NCBI GenBank assembly: GCA_963722815.1
Contig: CAVROM010000003.1
Coordinates: 806,001-870,000, forward strand
DNA from: DASQFQ01 sp963722815
GTDB lineage: Bacteria > Actinomycetota > Thermoleophilia > Solirubrobacterales > Solirubrobacteraceae
Direction: 5' to 3'
Length of the DNA: 64,000 nucleotides
Every line of letters begins with the position of its first letter. The first letter of the stretch is position 1. Under the pieces are notes generated by a model. It was not told where the DNA came from, did no database searches, and was given only the letters and a program-made list of their open reading frames with translations. Positions 56,437 through 64,000 of the stretch are shown one piece after another. A program made the position numbers and the translations under genes.

Positions 56437-56925
56437 ATGACGATCCGACCGGCAATCCCGGATGACGCGGCCGCGATCGCAGCCATCTACAACGAGGGCA
56501 TCGAGGACCGCGTGGCCACGTTCGAGACGCGCCCGCGCGACGCGGGCGAGGTCGCCGAGTGGATCGCCGGCGGGCTGCCGTTCGTGGTCGCCGAGGACGG
56601 CGGGATCGCGGGCTTCGCGCGCGTGTCGCCCTACTCCGACCGCTGCGTCTACGCGGGGATCGGCGAGCACGGCGTCTACGTCGCCCGCGCCGCCCGCGGC
56701 CGCCGGCTCGGCGTGGCGCTGCTCGACGCGCTCGCCGAGGCGTGCGACGCGGCCGGCTACTACAAGCTGACCTCGCGCGTGTTCGCAGACAACGGCGCCA
56801 GCCGCGCCGTCCACCGCGCCGCCGGCTTCGACGAGGTCGGCATCCAGCGCCGCCACGGCCGGCTCGACGGCGAGTGGAGGGACTGCGTGCTCGTCGAGCG
56901 GCTGCTCGGTGAGGCGGCCGCGTGA
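56437..56925 (+). CDS. GNAT acetyltransferase of the phosphinothricin/ArsN-like type
   Basis: A 162-aa GNAT protein. It begins TIRPAIPDDAAAIAAIYNEG and has VATFETRPRDAGEVAEWI, then the CoA-binding GVYVARAARGRRLGVALLDA and NGASRAVHRAAGFDEVGIQR. The YNEGI...TFET front is typical of phosphinothricin/methionine-sulfoximine and arsinothricin N-acetyltransferases, so detoxification of an amino-acid analogue is plausible. Overlaps the next gene by 4 nt. Confidence 0.8.
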   Translation: MTIRPAIPDDAAAIAAIYNEGIEDRVATFETRPRDAGEVAEWIAGGLPFVVAEDGGIAGFARVSPYSDRCVYAGIGEHGVYVARAARGRRLGVALLDALAEACDAAGYYKLTSRVFADNGASRAVHRAAGFDEVGIQRRHGRLDGEWRDCVLVERLLGEAAA

Positions 56926-57272
56926 TCGAGCACGCGCCCCACAACGTGCTGACCGACCCGGGCGAGATCGCGCGCTTCCACGACCGCTGCAGCGACCTCA
57001 TGCGCGAGTTGCTCGACGGGCTCGCCGCCGCGCCCGGCCGCCCGCGCCCGTTCCCGGAGATCGAGGACGCGATCGGCTGGCCGCGCCGCCGGATCGCGTC
57101 GGTGCTCGGCGGCGTCTTCCACCTGCGGATGACCGAGTTCGGCGGGCGCCGGCCGTATCGCTTCCTCGACGAGCGCCACTCCGCCTCGGGCCGCTGGGAG
57201 CTGTGGATGGACGCGGCGCAGGCCCGGGCCGTCCAGGACGCCTCAGTACCCTCAGGTGGTGGGATCCACTGA
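56922..57272 (+). CDS. Hypothetical winged-helix-like protein
   Basis: A 116-aa soluble protein from GTG 56922. The middle, PFPEIEDAIGWPRRRIASVL, has the look of a helix-turn-helix, followed by a beta-hairpin-like FGGRRPYRFLDERHSASGRW. This resembles small actinobacterial proteins annotated only as domains of unknown function. Coupled to the GNAT gene and overlapping the FprA-like gene by 17 nt. Confidence 0.58.
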   Translation: MIEHAPHNVLTDPGEIARFHDRCSDLMRELLDGLAAAPGRPRPFPEIEDAIGWPRRRIASVLGGVFHLRMTEFGGRRPYRFLDERHSASGRWELWMDAAQARAVQDASVPSGGGIH

Positions 57273-58608
57273 ATTGAGGGCAGCGGTCATCGGTGCCGGT
57301 CCGGCCGGCTTCTACACGGCTGACCAGCTGCTCGGAGCCGGCTTCGAGGTCGACCTGTTCGACGCGCTCCCGACGCCGTTCGGGCTCGTGCGCTCGGGCG
57401 TCGCCCCCGACCACCCGAAGATCAAGTCGGTCACGCGCGTCTACGAGAAGACCGCGAAGAAGCCGGGCTTCCGCTTCTTCGGCGGGGTGAAGCTGGGCGA
57501 GGACATCTCGCGCGCCGAGCTGCTCGAGCGCTACCACGCGGTCGTCTACGCCTTCGGCACGATGGACGACAACCGGCTCGGTATCCCGGGCGAGGACCGC
57601 CCCGGCTCGTACGCCGCCACCCGCTTCGTCGCCTGGTACAACGGCCATCCGGAGGCGGTCGACGAGGAGTTCGACCTGTCCGCCCAGCGCGCGGTCGTGA
57701 TCGGCAACGGCAACGTTGCGATCGACCTCGCGCGCATGCTGCTGCTCGACCCCGAGGAGCTCGCCGCCACCGACTGCGCCGACCACGCCGTGCGCGAGCT
57801 GGCCGAGGCGCAGGTGCAGGAGGTGATCATCCTCGGCCGCCGCGGGCCGGCCCAGGCCGCCTTCACGAATCCGGAGCTGCGCGAGCTGGGGGAGATGACC
57901 GGCGTCGACGTGCAGGTCGATCCCGCCGAGGTCGAGGGCGTCGTGCCCGAGGGCGAGCCGACCCAGATCCGCAACGTCGAGATCCTCAAGGGCTACGCGG
58001 CGCGCCCGCCCGGCAGCGCCGGGCGGCGGATCTCGCTCAAGTTCCTGCGCTCGCCGATCGAGATCCTCGGCGACGGCGAGGACGGCCCGGTGACCGGCAT
58101 CCGGCTGGCGATCAACCGGCTCGAGAACGGCCGCGCGGTGCCGACCGGCGAGGAAGAGGTGATCGGCTGCGGCCTGGTGCTGCGGTCGATCGGCTACCGC
58201 GGCCGCCCGATCGACGACATCCCGTTCGACGAGCGGCGCGCGCTGATCCGCAACGAGGGCGGGCGCGTGCACCACGACGACGGCTCGCCGTGCGACGGCG
58301 AGTACGCGGTCGGCTGGATCAAACGCGGGCCGAGCGGCGTGATCGGGACGAACAAGAAGGACGCCGCCGACACGGTGGCCAAGATCGTCGAGGACCGGGA
58401 GGCGGGCCGCCTGGAGGGCGAGCGGCCGGAGGCCGAGGACACCGCCGACTGGCTCTCCTCCGCCGCGCCGGACGCGGTGACGTGGGAGGGCTGGCAGGCG
58501 ATCGACGAGCACGAGCGCTCCGCCGGCGAGCCCCACGGCCGCCCGCGGGTGAAGCTCGTCCGGCTCGCGGACCTGATGGCCGCCGGCCGCGGCTCGCGCG
58601 TCAGCTAG
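57256..58608 (+). CDS. fprA: FprA-like NADPH-ferredoxin reductase
   Basis: A 450-aa flavoprotein related to mitochondrial adrenodoxin reductase. FAD motif AVIGAGPAGFYTADQLL; FDALPTPFGLVRSGVAPDHPK; NADP motif AVVIGNGNVAIDLARMLL and the diagnostic GYAVGWIKRGPSGVIGTNK (as EYAVGWIKRGP...). It passes electrons from NADPH to ferredoxins, for cytochromes P450 or iron-sulfur assembly. GTG start within the end of the previous gene. A double-hairpin repeat follows the stop. Confidence 0.9.
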   Translation: MVGSTELRAAVIGAGPAGFYTADQLLGAGFEVDLFDALPTPFGLVRSGVAPDHPKIKSVTRVYEKTAKKPGFRFFGGVKLGEDISRAELLERYHAVVYAFGTMDDNRLGIPGEDRPGSYAATRFVAWYNGHPEAVDEEFDLSAQRAVVIGNGNVAIDLARMLLLDPEELAATDCADHAVRELAEAQVQEVIILGRRGPAQAAFTNPELRELGEMTGVDVQVDPAEVEGVVPEGEPTQIRNVEILKGYAARPPGSAGRRISLKFLRSPIEILGDGEDGPVTGIRLAINRLENGRAVPTGEEEVIGCGLVLRSIGYRGRPIDDIPFDERRALIRNEGGRVHHDDGSPCDGEYAVGWIKRGPSGVIGTNKKDAADTVAKIVEDREAGRLEGERPEAEDTADWLSSAAPDAVTWEGWQAIDEHERSAGEPHGRPRVKLVRLADLMAAGRGSRVS

Positions 58609-59323
58609 GCGCCAAGCCAGGCAGCTTGCTGCCTAGCGGGGGGCTAGCGACCCGCAGCCGCTCGAGGCCGGCCAGGATGAGGTCGAGCCCGAACAGGAAC
58701 TCGGTCTCGTAGTCGTAGCCCGCCGTGGCGACGTGCCCGCCGACCACCTCGACGAGGTGGGGGTAGTCGGCCAGGACGTCCTTGTACGTCTCCATCTGCT
58801 GCTCGGCGGTCGCGGCGAAGTCCTCGGAGGTCTCGGGCGTCATGTCGGCCTGCTGGAGCGCGAAGCCGTAGATGTAAGCGTCCTGGACCGAGTAGGCGTG
58901 GACGGTCATCTCGAGCGAGAAGCCCGCCCCGCGCAGGCACCCGAGCACCGCGTCGTGGAGGCGGAGGTTCGCCGGCCCGTGGGTGCTGCGCCCCTCCATC
59001 AGGCCGACCGCCCAGCGGTGGCGGTTGAGCGCCTCGAGGGTTGAAACCGCGCGCTTGCGCATGGCGGTCTTCCACTCATCGTCGGTCGACGGCAGCTCGA
59101 TCTCGCTGAAGACGACGTCGATCATCGCGTCGAGCCACTGGTCCTTGTTGGGGACGTGGTGATAGAGCGACATCGCGGCAACGCCCAGCCGGCCGGCGAG
59201 CCTGCGCATCGAGAACGCCTCGAGGCCCTGGTCGTCGGCGAGCGTGATTGCGGTCTGCAGCACGCGCTCCCGGCTCAGCGGCGCTCGGATCTCGGATGGT
59301 TCGGTTTGCCCCACTAGCGGCAT
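58601..59323 (-). CDS. TetR-family repressor of the MMPL exporter
   Basis: A 240-aa TetR protein. The DNA-binding head is LSRERVLQTAITLADDQGLE followed by FSMRRLAGRLGVAAMSLYHH, and the C-terminal ligand domain resembles TetR_C_1. The ATG touches a palindrome CTTACAGCGTAAG, repeated upstream of the divergent MMPL gene, so it almost certainly represses both. The last ~15 codons run through the double-hairpin repeat at 58619-58648 and overlap the convergent fprA gene by 8 nt. Confidence 0.88.
   Translation of the reverse strand: MPLVGQTEPSEIRAPLSRERVLQTAITLADDQGLEAFSMRRLAGRLGVAAMSLYHHVPNKDQWLDAMIDVVFSEIELPSTDDEWKTAMRKRAVSTLEALNRHRWAVGLMEGRSTHGPANLRLHDAVLGCLRGAGFSLEMTVHAYSVQDAYIYGFALQQADMTPETSEDFAATAEQQMETYKDVLADYPHLVEVVGGHVATAGYDYETEFLFGLDLILAGLERLRVASPPLGSKLPGLAPS
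58619..58648 (+). repeat. Double-hairpin repeat, copy 2
   Basis: Two tandem stems, AGGCAGC-TT-GCTGCCT and CTAGC-GGGG-GCTAG, starting 10 nt past the fprA stop in the sense direction. The same sequence with an AA insertion occurs at 44281-44311, also directly downstream of a gene. It doubles as the coding sequence for the TetR C-terminus on the other strand. Probably a terminator, possibly a family of interspersed repeats. Confidence 0.55.
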
Positions 59324-59359
59324 CTTACAGCGTAAGGCTAGGCTGCCTTACACCGTAAG
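59324..59359. promoter_or_regulatory. Twin palindromic TetR operators
   Basis: CTTACAGCGTAAG (59324-59336) and CTTACACCGTAAG (59347-59359) are two 13-bp palindromes sharing arms CTTAC/GTAAG, 23 bp centre to centre (about two DNA turns). The first abuts the tetR start codon; the second lies 22 nt before the MMPL ATG. The arrangement predicts that one repressor controls both divergent genes. Confidence 0.8.
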
Positions 59360-59381
59360 ACTCGCTACCGAGGAGAGCTCG

Positions 59382-61532
59382 ATGCAGCCTCGCAATCCCG
59401 CAGCCCGCGCCGGTCGATGGAGTGCCCAGCACCGCAAGACGGCCATCTTCGGATGGATCCTGTTCGTCGTCCTCGCCACCGTCGTCGGCGGCAAGATCGG
59501 CCAGAACAGCGTCGACGATTCAGCCCGCGGCAGCGGCGAGTCCAAGCGCGGCGACATGATCGTCAAGGCTGCCGACTTCCCCGAGCAGGCCGACGAGCGG
59601 GTGCTCGTGCAAGCTGCTGACCCGGCGGAGCGGCGCGCCGCCGTGCAGGACGTCGTGGCACGGCTGGGGCGGATCGAGGGCGTCGGCGGCATCGAGCGCC
59701 CGGTCGCCTCCAAGGACGGCCGCTCGGTCGTCGTCGACTTCAAGCTGGCCGGCACCGACGAGCAGGCCAAGACGCGCGTCGCCCGGCCGCTCGCGGCCGT
59801 CGCCGCCGCCCGGGCCGCCCATCCCGGCGTGCGCGTCGAGGAGTTCGGCGACGCCTCCGCCGCCAAGGAGATCGCGGCACGCGACACGCAGGACGGCAAG
59901 AAGGCCGAGGGCATCTCCTACGCGCTGCTGCTGATCATCCTGCTGGCCGCGTTCGGCGCGGTCGTCGCGGCCGGCGTGCCGCTCGTGCTCGGCGCCACCT
60001 CCGTCGCGGCCACGGTCGGCCTGCTGGGGCCCGTCAGCCAGCTCTACGCGCTCCCGCCGGATGTGGCCGAGCTCGCGGCGATCATCGGCCTCGCGGTCGG
60101 CGTCGACTACGCGATGTTCTACTCGCGACGCATGACCGAGGAGCGCGACCGCGGCCACTCGGCCGAGGCCGCGATCGAGATCGCCGCCGCCACATCGGGC
60201 CGCGCGGTGCTCATCTCCGGCCTGACCGTCATGACCGCGATGGGCGGCCTGCTGCTGGCCGGCAACCCGATCTTCGTCGGCTTCGGCATCGGCACCATGC
60301 TCGTCGTCGCCGTCGCGCTGCTCGGCTCGATGACCTTCCTGCCCGCGATGCTCGCGTTCCTCAGCCGCAAGAACTGGCTGGAGAAGGGCCGCGTGCCGTG
60401 GGTCACCAAGCGCCGCCACCAGGCCAAGGGCGAGTCACGCGTGTGGGGCGCGGTCATCACTCGCGTCCTCGAGCGCCCCGTGCTGTCGACCCTGCTGGCG
60501 GGCGGCCTGCTCGTCGCGCTCGCCATCCCGGCGCTCGGGATCCAGTTCAAGGAGGCCGGCTACGACGGCTACTCGCGCAGCCAGCCGGTGATCCAGACCT
60601 ACGACCGGCTCCAGGCCGCGTTCCCCGGCGGCGCCATCCCGGCCATGACGGTGATCAAGGCCAAGGACGTCACGGCCCCGCCGGTCCAGGCCGCGATCAA
60701 GCAGCTGCACGACCGGGCGCTGGCGTCCGGCCGGCTCTCCGAGCCCTCGACCGTCGAGGTCAGCCCCGACAAGACCGTCGCGGTCGTGGGCCTGTCGGTC
60801 CAGGGCAACGGGACCGACGCGGCGTCCGAGCGCTCGCTCGCGACGCTGCGCTCCGAGGTCGTCCCCGCCACCGTCGGCGGGCTGGCGGGCGCTGAGGTCG
60901 CGGTGACGGGCCCGACCGCCGCCTCGCACGACTTCTCCGACAACCTCACCTCCCACGCGCCGATCGTGTTCCTGTTCGTGCTCGGCCTCGCGTTCATCCT
61001 GCTGCTGGTCACGTTCCGCTCGATCGTGGTGCCGATCAAGGCGATCGTGTTGAACCTACTGTCGGTCGGCGCCGCCTACGGCGTGCTCGTGCTGGTCTTC
61101 CAGGACGGCCACGGCGAGAAGCTGCTCGACTTCCAGTCGGTCGGCGGCATCGCGCCCTGGATCCCGCTCTTCCTGTTCGTGATCCTGTTCGGCCTGTCGA
61201 TGGACTACCACGTGTTCATCCTGAGCCGCATCCGCGAGGCGGTGGACGGCGGGATGAGCAACGACGACGCGGTCGCGCACGGCATCAAGAGCAGCGCCGG
61301 CGTGGTCACCAGCGCGGCGCTCGTGATGGTCGCGGTGTTCGGCTCCTTCGCGCTCGGCAGCGATCAGCTGGCGAAGCAGATCGGCATCGGCCTCGCGGTC
61401 TCGATCCTGATCGACGCGACGATCATCCGCGCGGTCCTGCTCCCGGCCACGATGAAGCTGCTCGGCGAGCGCAACTGGTACCTGCCCAAGCGCCTCGGCT
61501 GGCTGCCGAAGCTGGAGCCCCTCGCGGCCTAG
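59382..61532 (+). CDS. MMPL/RND-family membrane exporter
   Basis: A 716-aa transporter with two repeats of six helices. After helix 1 (RKTAIFGWILFVVLATVVGG) comes an extracytoplasmic loop, then the MMPL core GLAVGVDYAMFYSRRMTEER in repeat 1 and ILFGLSMDYHVFILSRIREA in repeat 2, the D-Y pairs of which relay protons. Such transporters export lipids, siderophores or drugs. ATG 59382 has the SD AGGAGAG. Controlled by the divergent TetR through twin operators. Confidence 0.9.
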   Translation: MQPRNPAARAGRWSAQHRKTAIFGWILFVVLATVVGGKIGQNSVDDSARGSGESKRGDMIVKAADFPEQADERVLVQAADPAERRAAVQDVVARLGRIEGVGGIERPVASKDGRSVVVDFKLAGTDEQAKTRVARPLAAVAAARAAHPGVRVEEFGDASAAKEIAARDTQDGKKAEGISYALLLIILLAAFGAVVAAGVPLVLGATSVAATVGLLGPVSQLYALPPDVAELAAIIGLAVGVDYAMFYSRRMTEERDRGHSAEAAIEIAAATSGRAVLISGLTVMTAMGGLLLAGNPIFVGFGIGTMLVVAVALLGSMTFLPAMLAFLSRKNWLEKGRVPWVTKRRHQAKGESRVWGAVITRVLERPVLSTLLAGGLLVALAIPALGIQFKEAGYDGYSRSQPVIQTYDRLQAAFPGGAIPAMTVIKAKDVTAPPVQAAIKQLHDRALASGRLSEPSTVEVSPDKTVAVVGLSVQGNGTDAASERSLATLRSEVVPATVGGLAGAEVAVTGPTAASHDFSDNLTSHAPIVFLFVLGLAFILLLVTFRSIVVPIKAIVLNLLSVGAAYGVLVLVFQDGHGEKLLDFQSVGGIAPWIPLFLFVILFGLSMDYHVFILSRIREAVDGGMSNDDAVAHGIKSSAGVVTSAALVMVAVFGSFALGSDQLAKQIGIGLAVSILIDATIIRAVLLPATMKLLGERNWYLPKRLGWLPKLEPLAA

Positions 61533-62179
61533 ATCCCGAGCCGGGTCTGGAAGTCGCCGCGCTCGCTGTGGTGCCGCCACAGCAGCGCGGCGATCTCGTC
61601 CGGCTCGAACTCCTCGCCCGGCGCGATCCGCCCGTGGATGGCGGTGTGGGCCACGTGGATGTTCTCCTCGGCGAGGACCCCGTGGAGCATGCGGGCGTAG
61701 GCGACCTCGCCCGAGAAGGAGACGCCGACCCCGGCGCGCTCGGGGTTGAGGGTGATGAAGGCGGTGCCGGTCGTGAAGAGGATCGAGCCGCGGCCGGCCT
61801 CGCGCATCGGGCCGAGCACCGCCTGCACCGCGGCGACCGCGCCGACGATGCTGAACTCGAGCGGGCCGCGGATGTCGTCGGCGGTGGTCTCGAGGATCGG
61901 CTTCATGAACTCGCGGGCGGGGAGGGGCGAGTACTCGAGCACCTCGACCGCGCCGAGCCGGCCCGCCAGGGTCTGGATCGCCTGGGAGAGCGCGTCGGGC
62001 TCGCGGATGTCGGCGGCCTCGCTCGAGGCGCGGATGCCGTCCTCCTCGAGTTGCTCGACGAGCCCCTCGAGCTTGGCCTGGCCGCGCGACACGAGCCCGA
62101 CGGGCATGCCCTCGCTCCCGAAGCGACGGCCGATGGCAAGGCCGAGGTTGGGCCCGGCTCCCACGATCACGATGGACAA
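61529..62179 (-). CDS. Short-chain dehydrogenase-like protein
   Basis: A 216-aa SDR relative. The dinucleotide motif is IVIVGAGPNLGLAIGRRFGS and the usual NNAG is replaced by LEYSPLPAREF. The catalytic Tyr-x-x-x-Lys is absent: the corresponding region reads TGTAFITLNPERAGVGVSFS. It may bind NAD(P) without classical catalysis. Converges on the MMPL gene with a 4-nt overlap. Confidence 0.72.
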   Translation of the reverse strand: MSIVIVGAGPNLGLAIGRRFGSEGMPVGLVSRGQAKLEGLVEQLEEDGIRASSEAADIREPDALSQAIQTLAGRLGAVEVLEYSPLPAREFMKPILETTADDIRGPLEFSIVGAVAAVQAVLGPMREAGRGSILFTTGTAFITLNPERAGVGVSFSGEVAYARMLHGVLAEENIHVAHTAIHGRIAPGEEFEPDEIAALLWRHHSERGDFQTRLGI

Positions 62180-62214
62180 ATCTCCGCCTCCCGTTATGAC
62201 TTGAAGCGCCGATC

Positions 62215-62644
62215 ATGCCATCGCCTGAACGAGTTTCCACCCGGTTTCCGCTCCTCACCGCGGTGTCGCTCACGCTCACGGTCGCGCTGACCGCGACGCG
62301 GCTCGGCGGGACCGGCGTGGAGCACGCGCTGCGGCGCGACCCGGACGCGCTCGGATCGGGAGAGCTGTGGCGGCTGCTCAGCCCCGTCCTGGTCCAGACC
62401 GATCCCTCGTGGTTCGCCGTGGTCAGCGTGTTCGTCACCTGCGCGGTGATCGGCGTCATCGGGGAGCGGGTGTTCTCGCGGCCGCGGTGGGCCGCCCTCT
62501 ACCTGGTCGGCGCGCTCGCCCGCCACGGGATCGGCGAGGTGTTCCAGCCGCGTCAGGGCGGTACGTCGGGAGGACATCCACGGCCTGCCGTTTCTCGCGG
62601 GCTTCGGCCTGGCGCTGTTCTGGCGGTGGCGCGCGGCCGGCTGA
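62215..62644 (+). pseudogene. Small rhomboid-like membrane protein with +1 frameshift
   Basis: ATG 62215 opens a frame with hydrophobic segments FPLLTAVSLTLTVALTATRL, VVSVFVTCAVIGVIGE and WAALYLVGALARHGIGE, preceded by GELWRLLSPVLVQTDPSWFA, a layout like the first half of rhomboid proteins. Near 62573 one extra G shifts the frame; removing it gives QGGTSGDIHGLPFLAGFG and a last helix, then TGA at 62642. A GxSG-like motif (GTSG) is present but the second-half histidine helix is not, so protease activity is doubtful. Corrected length ~142 aa. Confidence 0.5.
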
Positions 62645-62687
62645 GGCAGTCGTGTCACGATCGGGCGGGGAGCGTCGTCAGTAGGGC

Positions 62688-63563
62688 ATGAACGAGATCG
62701 TGATCACCGGCTCCACGGGAGTCATCGGGCGGCGCGCCGTCCGCGAACTGATCGCCGCCGGCCACCGCGTCACGGGCGTCACCCGCTCCGCGCGCGGCCG
62801 CGAGCGGCTGGAAAGCCTCGGCGCGAGCGCCGTCGAGGCCGACGTGTTCGACGACACGTCCCTCCGTCGCGCCCTCGACGGGGCGGACGCCGTCATCAAC
62901 CTGCTCACCCACGTCCCGACCGCCGATCGCATGGCCGATCCGGCCGCCTGGGCGGAGAACGACCGCGTGCGCACCGAGGCGTCGGCGGCGATCGCCCGCG
63001 CCGCGCAGGCCGCCGGGGTGCAGCGGCTCGTCCAGGAGTCGGTCGCCTTCGTCTACGCCGACGGCGGCGACGCGTGGCTCGACGAGGATGCGCCGGTCGC
63101 CGGCGGCGGGGTGACGACCACCGCGCTGACCGCCGAGCGCAACGCACGCGAGCTGTTCGGCGGCGACACCGTCGTCCTGCGCTTCGGGCTCTTCATGGGG
63201 CCCGACAGCGGGTCGGCCCAGGCTGCGCTGGAGGCTGCTCACGGGGGCGCCTCCGTCGCGGCCGGGCCGCCCGGCGCCTACCGCCCGACGCTGTGGCTCG
63301 ACGACGCGGCCGCGGCCATCGCGGCAGCGCTGCACGTCCCGGCCGGGACCTACAACGTCGCCGACGCCGACCCGCCGACGAACGCCGAGATCGACGCCGC
63401 GCTGGCGGCGGTGGCCGGAGTCGAGGCGCTGCGCACGCGGCCGCCGCAGGACAGCCCGCTCGCGCGCTCGCAGCGCGTCTCCAGCCGCCGGCTGCGCGAG
63501 GCGAGCGACTGGGCGCCGCGCATGCGCGCCGGCACCGAGGCGTGGGCCAGGATCGCCGCATGA
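62688..63563 (+). CDS. NAD(P)-binding epimerase-like protein
   Basis: A 291-aa extended/atypical SDR. Rossmann start EIVITGSTGVIGRRAVRELI, then DGADAVINLLTHVPTADRMA, SVAFVYADGGDAWLDED and PTLWLDDAAAAIAAALHVPA. It resembles NAD-dependent epimerase/dehydratases and NAD(P)H-binding proteins that act on unknown metabolites. It overlaps the sigma factor gene by 4 nt; ECF41-type sigma factors are typically paired with such small enzymes. Confidence 0.8.
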   Translation: MNEIVITGSTGVIGRRAVRELIAAGHRVTGVTRSARGRERLESLGASAVEADVFDDTSLRRALDGADAVINLLTHVPTADRMADPAAWAENDRVRTEASAAIARAAQAAGVQRLVQESVAFVYADGGDAWLDEDAPVAGGGVTTTALTAERNARELFGGDTVVLRFGLFMGPDSGSAQAALEAAHGGASVAAGPPGAYRPTLWLDDAAAAIAAALHVPAGTYNVADADPPTNAEIDAALAAVAGVEALRTRPPQDSPLARSQRVSSRRLREASDWAPRMRAGTEAWARIAA

Positions 63564-64000
63564 CCGTCGCCGAGCGCTTCGCCGAGGCCCGCCCGCGGCT
63601 GCTGCGGCTCGCCTACAGCGAGCTCGGCGACCTGGGCGAGGCGGAGGACGTGGTGCAGGAGGCGTGGCTGCGGCTGCAGCGCGTGGACGCGGACACGATC
63701 GAGAACCTCGACGGCTGGCTGACGACCGTCATCGCCCGGCTCGCGCTCGATCGCCTGCGCTCCGCCCGCGCGCGCCGCGAGACCTACGTCGGCCCATGGC
63801 TGCCGGAGCCGCTCGTGTCGGAGGACCCGGCGGACCGCGTCACGCTCGACGAGTCGGTCAGCTACGCGCTGCTGACCGTGCTCGAGCAGCTCTCGCCCGC
63901 GGAGCGCACCGCGTTCGTGCTGCACGACGTGTTCGACGTGCCGTTCGGCGAGGTCGCCGAGGTCGTCGGCCGGACGCCCGAGGCGGTGCGGCAGCTCGCG
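63560..64000 (+). CDS. ECF41-like RNA polymerase sigma factor, truncated by window end
   Basis: The first 147 residues of an extracytoplasmic-function sigma factor. Region 2 reads LGDLGEAEDVVQEAWLRLQR and LDGWLTTVIARLALDRLRSA; region 4 reads LEQLSPAERTAFVLHDVFDV and PFGEVAEVVGRTPEAVRQLA. The phrasing is that of the SigJ/ECF41 group, which carry a SnoaL-like C-terminal domain in place of a separate anti-sigma factor; that part lies beyond the window. Coupled to the epimerase-like gene, its probable regulon partner. Confidence 0.85.
   Translation, partial: MTVAERFAEARPRLLRLAYSELGDLGEAEDVVQEAWLRLQRVDADTIENLDGWLTTVIARLALDRLRSARARRETYVGPWLPEPLVSEDPADRVTLDESVSYALLTVLEQLSPAERTAFVLHDVFDVPFGEVAEVVGRTPEAVRQLA

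Noticed and set aside
1..64000. CRISPR arrays, tRNA or rRNA genes, insertion sequences
   Set aside because: No regularly spaced direct repeats, cloverleaf tRNA signatures, rRNA-like segments or transposase motifs were noticed by eye; a tRNAscan or IS search would settle it.

Overview
This is a very GC-rich (roughly 70% or more), gene-dense window. Its many 4-nt ATGA/GTGA overlaps, frequent GTG starts, F420/LLM-type oxidoreductase, FprA-like reductase, DUF3618/DUF4235 membrane proteins, apparently leaderless promoters and ECF41-like sigma factor all point to an actinobacterium. The gene mix resembles soil Thermoleophilia (Solirubrobacter/Conexibacter type), but that is inference; no rRNA or marker gene is present. 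I saw no tRNA, rRNA, CRISPR array, insertion sequence or prophage.

Layout. 0-6.5 kb: metabolic and transport genes (CPT-like kinase, ParB-like protein, SDR, GabP-like permease, Bcr/CflA-type MFS pump, cytidylate-kinase-like protein, DHH phosphoesterase). 6.5-10.1 kb: a tightly coupled LLM oxidoreductase, hydantoinase and carbamoylase operon for cyclic amide/ureide breakdown. 10.2-13.6 kb: a small secreted protein and a large SARP/ATPase/TPR regulator. 14.0-24.8 kb: a polyhydroxyalkanoate (PHA) island holding a depolymerase-like hydrolase, two separate PHA synthase modules each made of a ~92-aa PhaE-like partner plus a class III-type PhaC, a phasin, an XRE regulator, two acyl-CoA synthetases and a 210-bp nested palindrome. 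24.8-29.7 kb: a five-gene catabolic operon (ureohydrolase, MDR dehydrogenase, amidohydrolase, intradiol dioxygenase, FAH hydrolase) ending against a MarR regulator. 30-36 kb: small enzymes and a secreted GH3/PA14 beta-glucosidase. 36.4-38 kb: broken genes, including an orphan eCIS-cargo-like HExxH protein and a GrpB gene with an internal stop. 38.2-45.6 kb: two ArsR-AHSA1 pairs, a GH5 enzyme, a MetE-like enzyme and two SDR/epimerase genes; 41.1-44.7 kb is dense in single-base deletions. 45.6-52.7 kb: VOC protein, TauE exporter, an orphan NarL-type sensor kinase, an OmpR/EnvZ-type two-component pair, and a GT39-like plus DPM1-like glycosyltransferase pair. 52.8-56 kb: Kup potassium transporter and a holin/DUF3618/DUF4235 membrane module. 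56-64 kb: GNAT, FprA, TetR with MMPL exporter, SDR, rhomboid-like fragment, and an epimerase coupled to an ECF41-like sigma factor cut by the window edge.

The most distinctive content is the duplicated minimal PhaE-PhaC system, arranged on opposite strands around a phasin/XRE switch and a large palindrome, and the unusual five-gene catabolic operon. Several genes carry single-base indels whose two sides still read as one normal protein. Their clustering suggests sequence error at least in part, so calls of 'pseudogene' here should be confirmed on reads.
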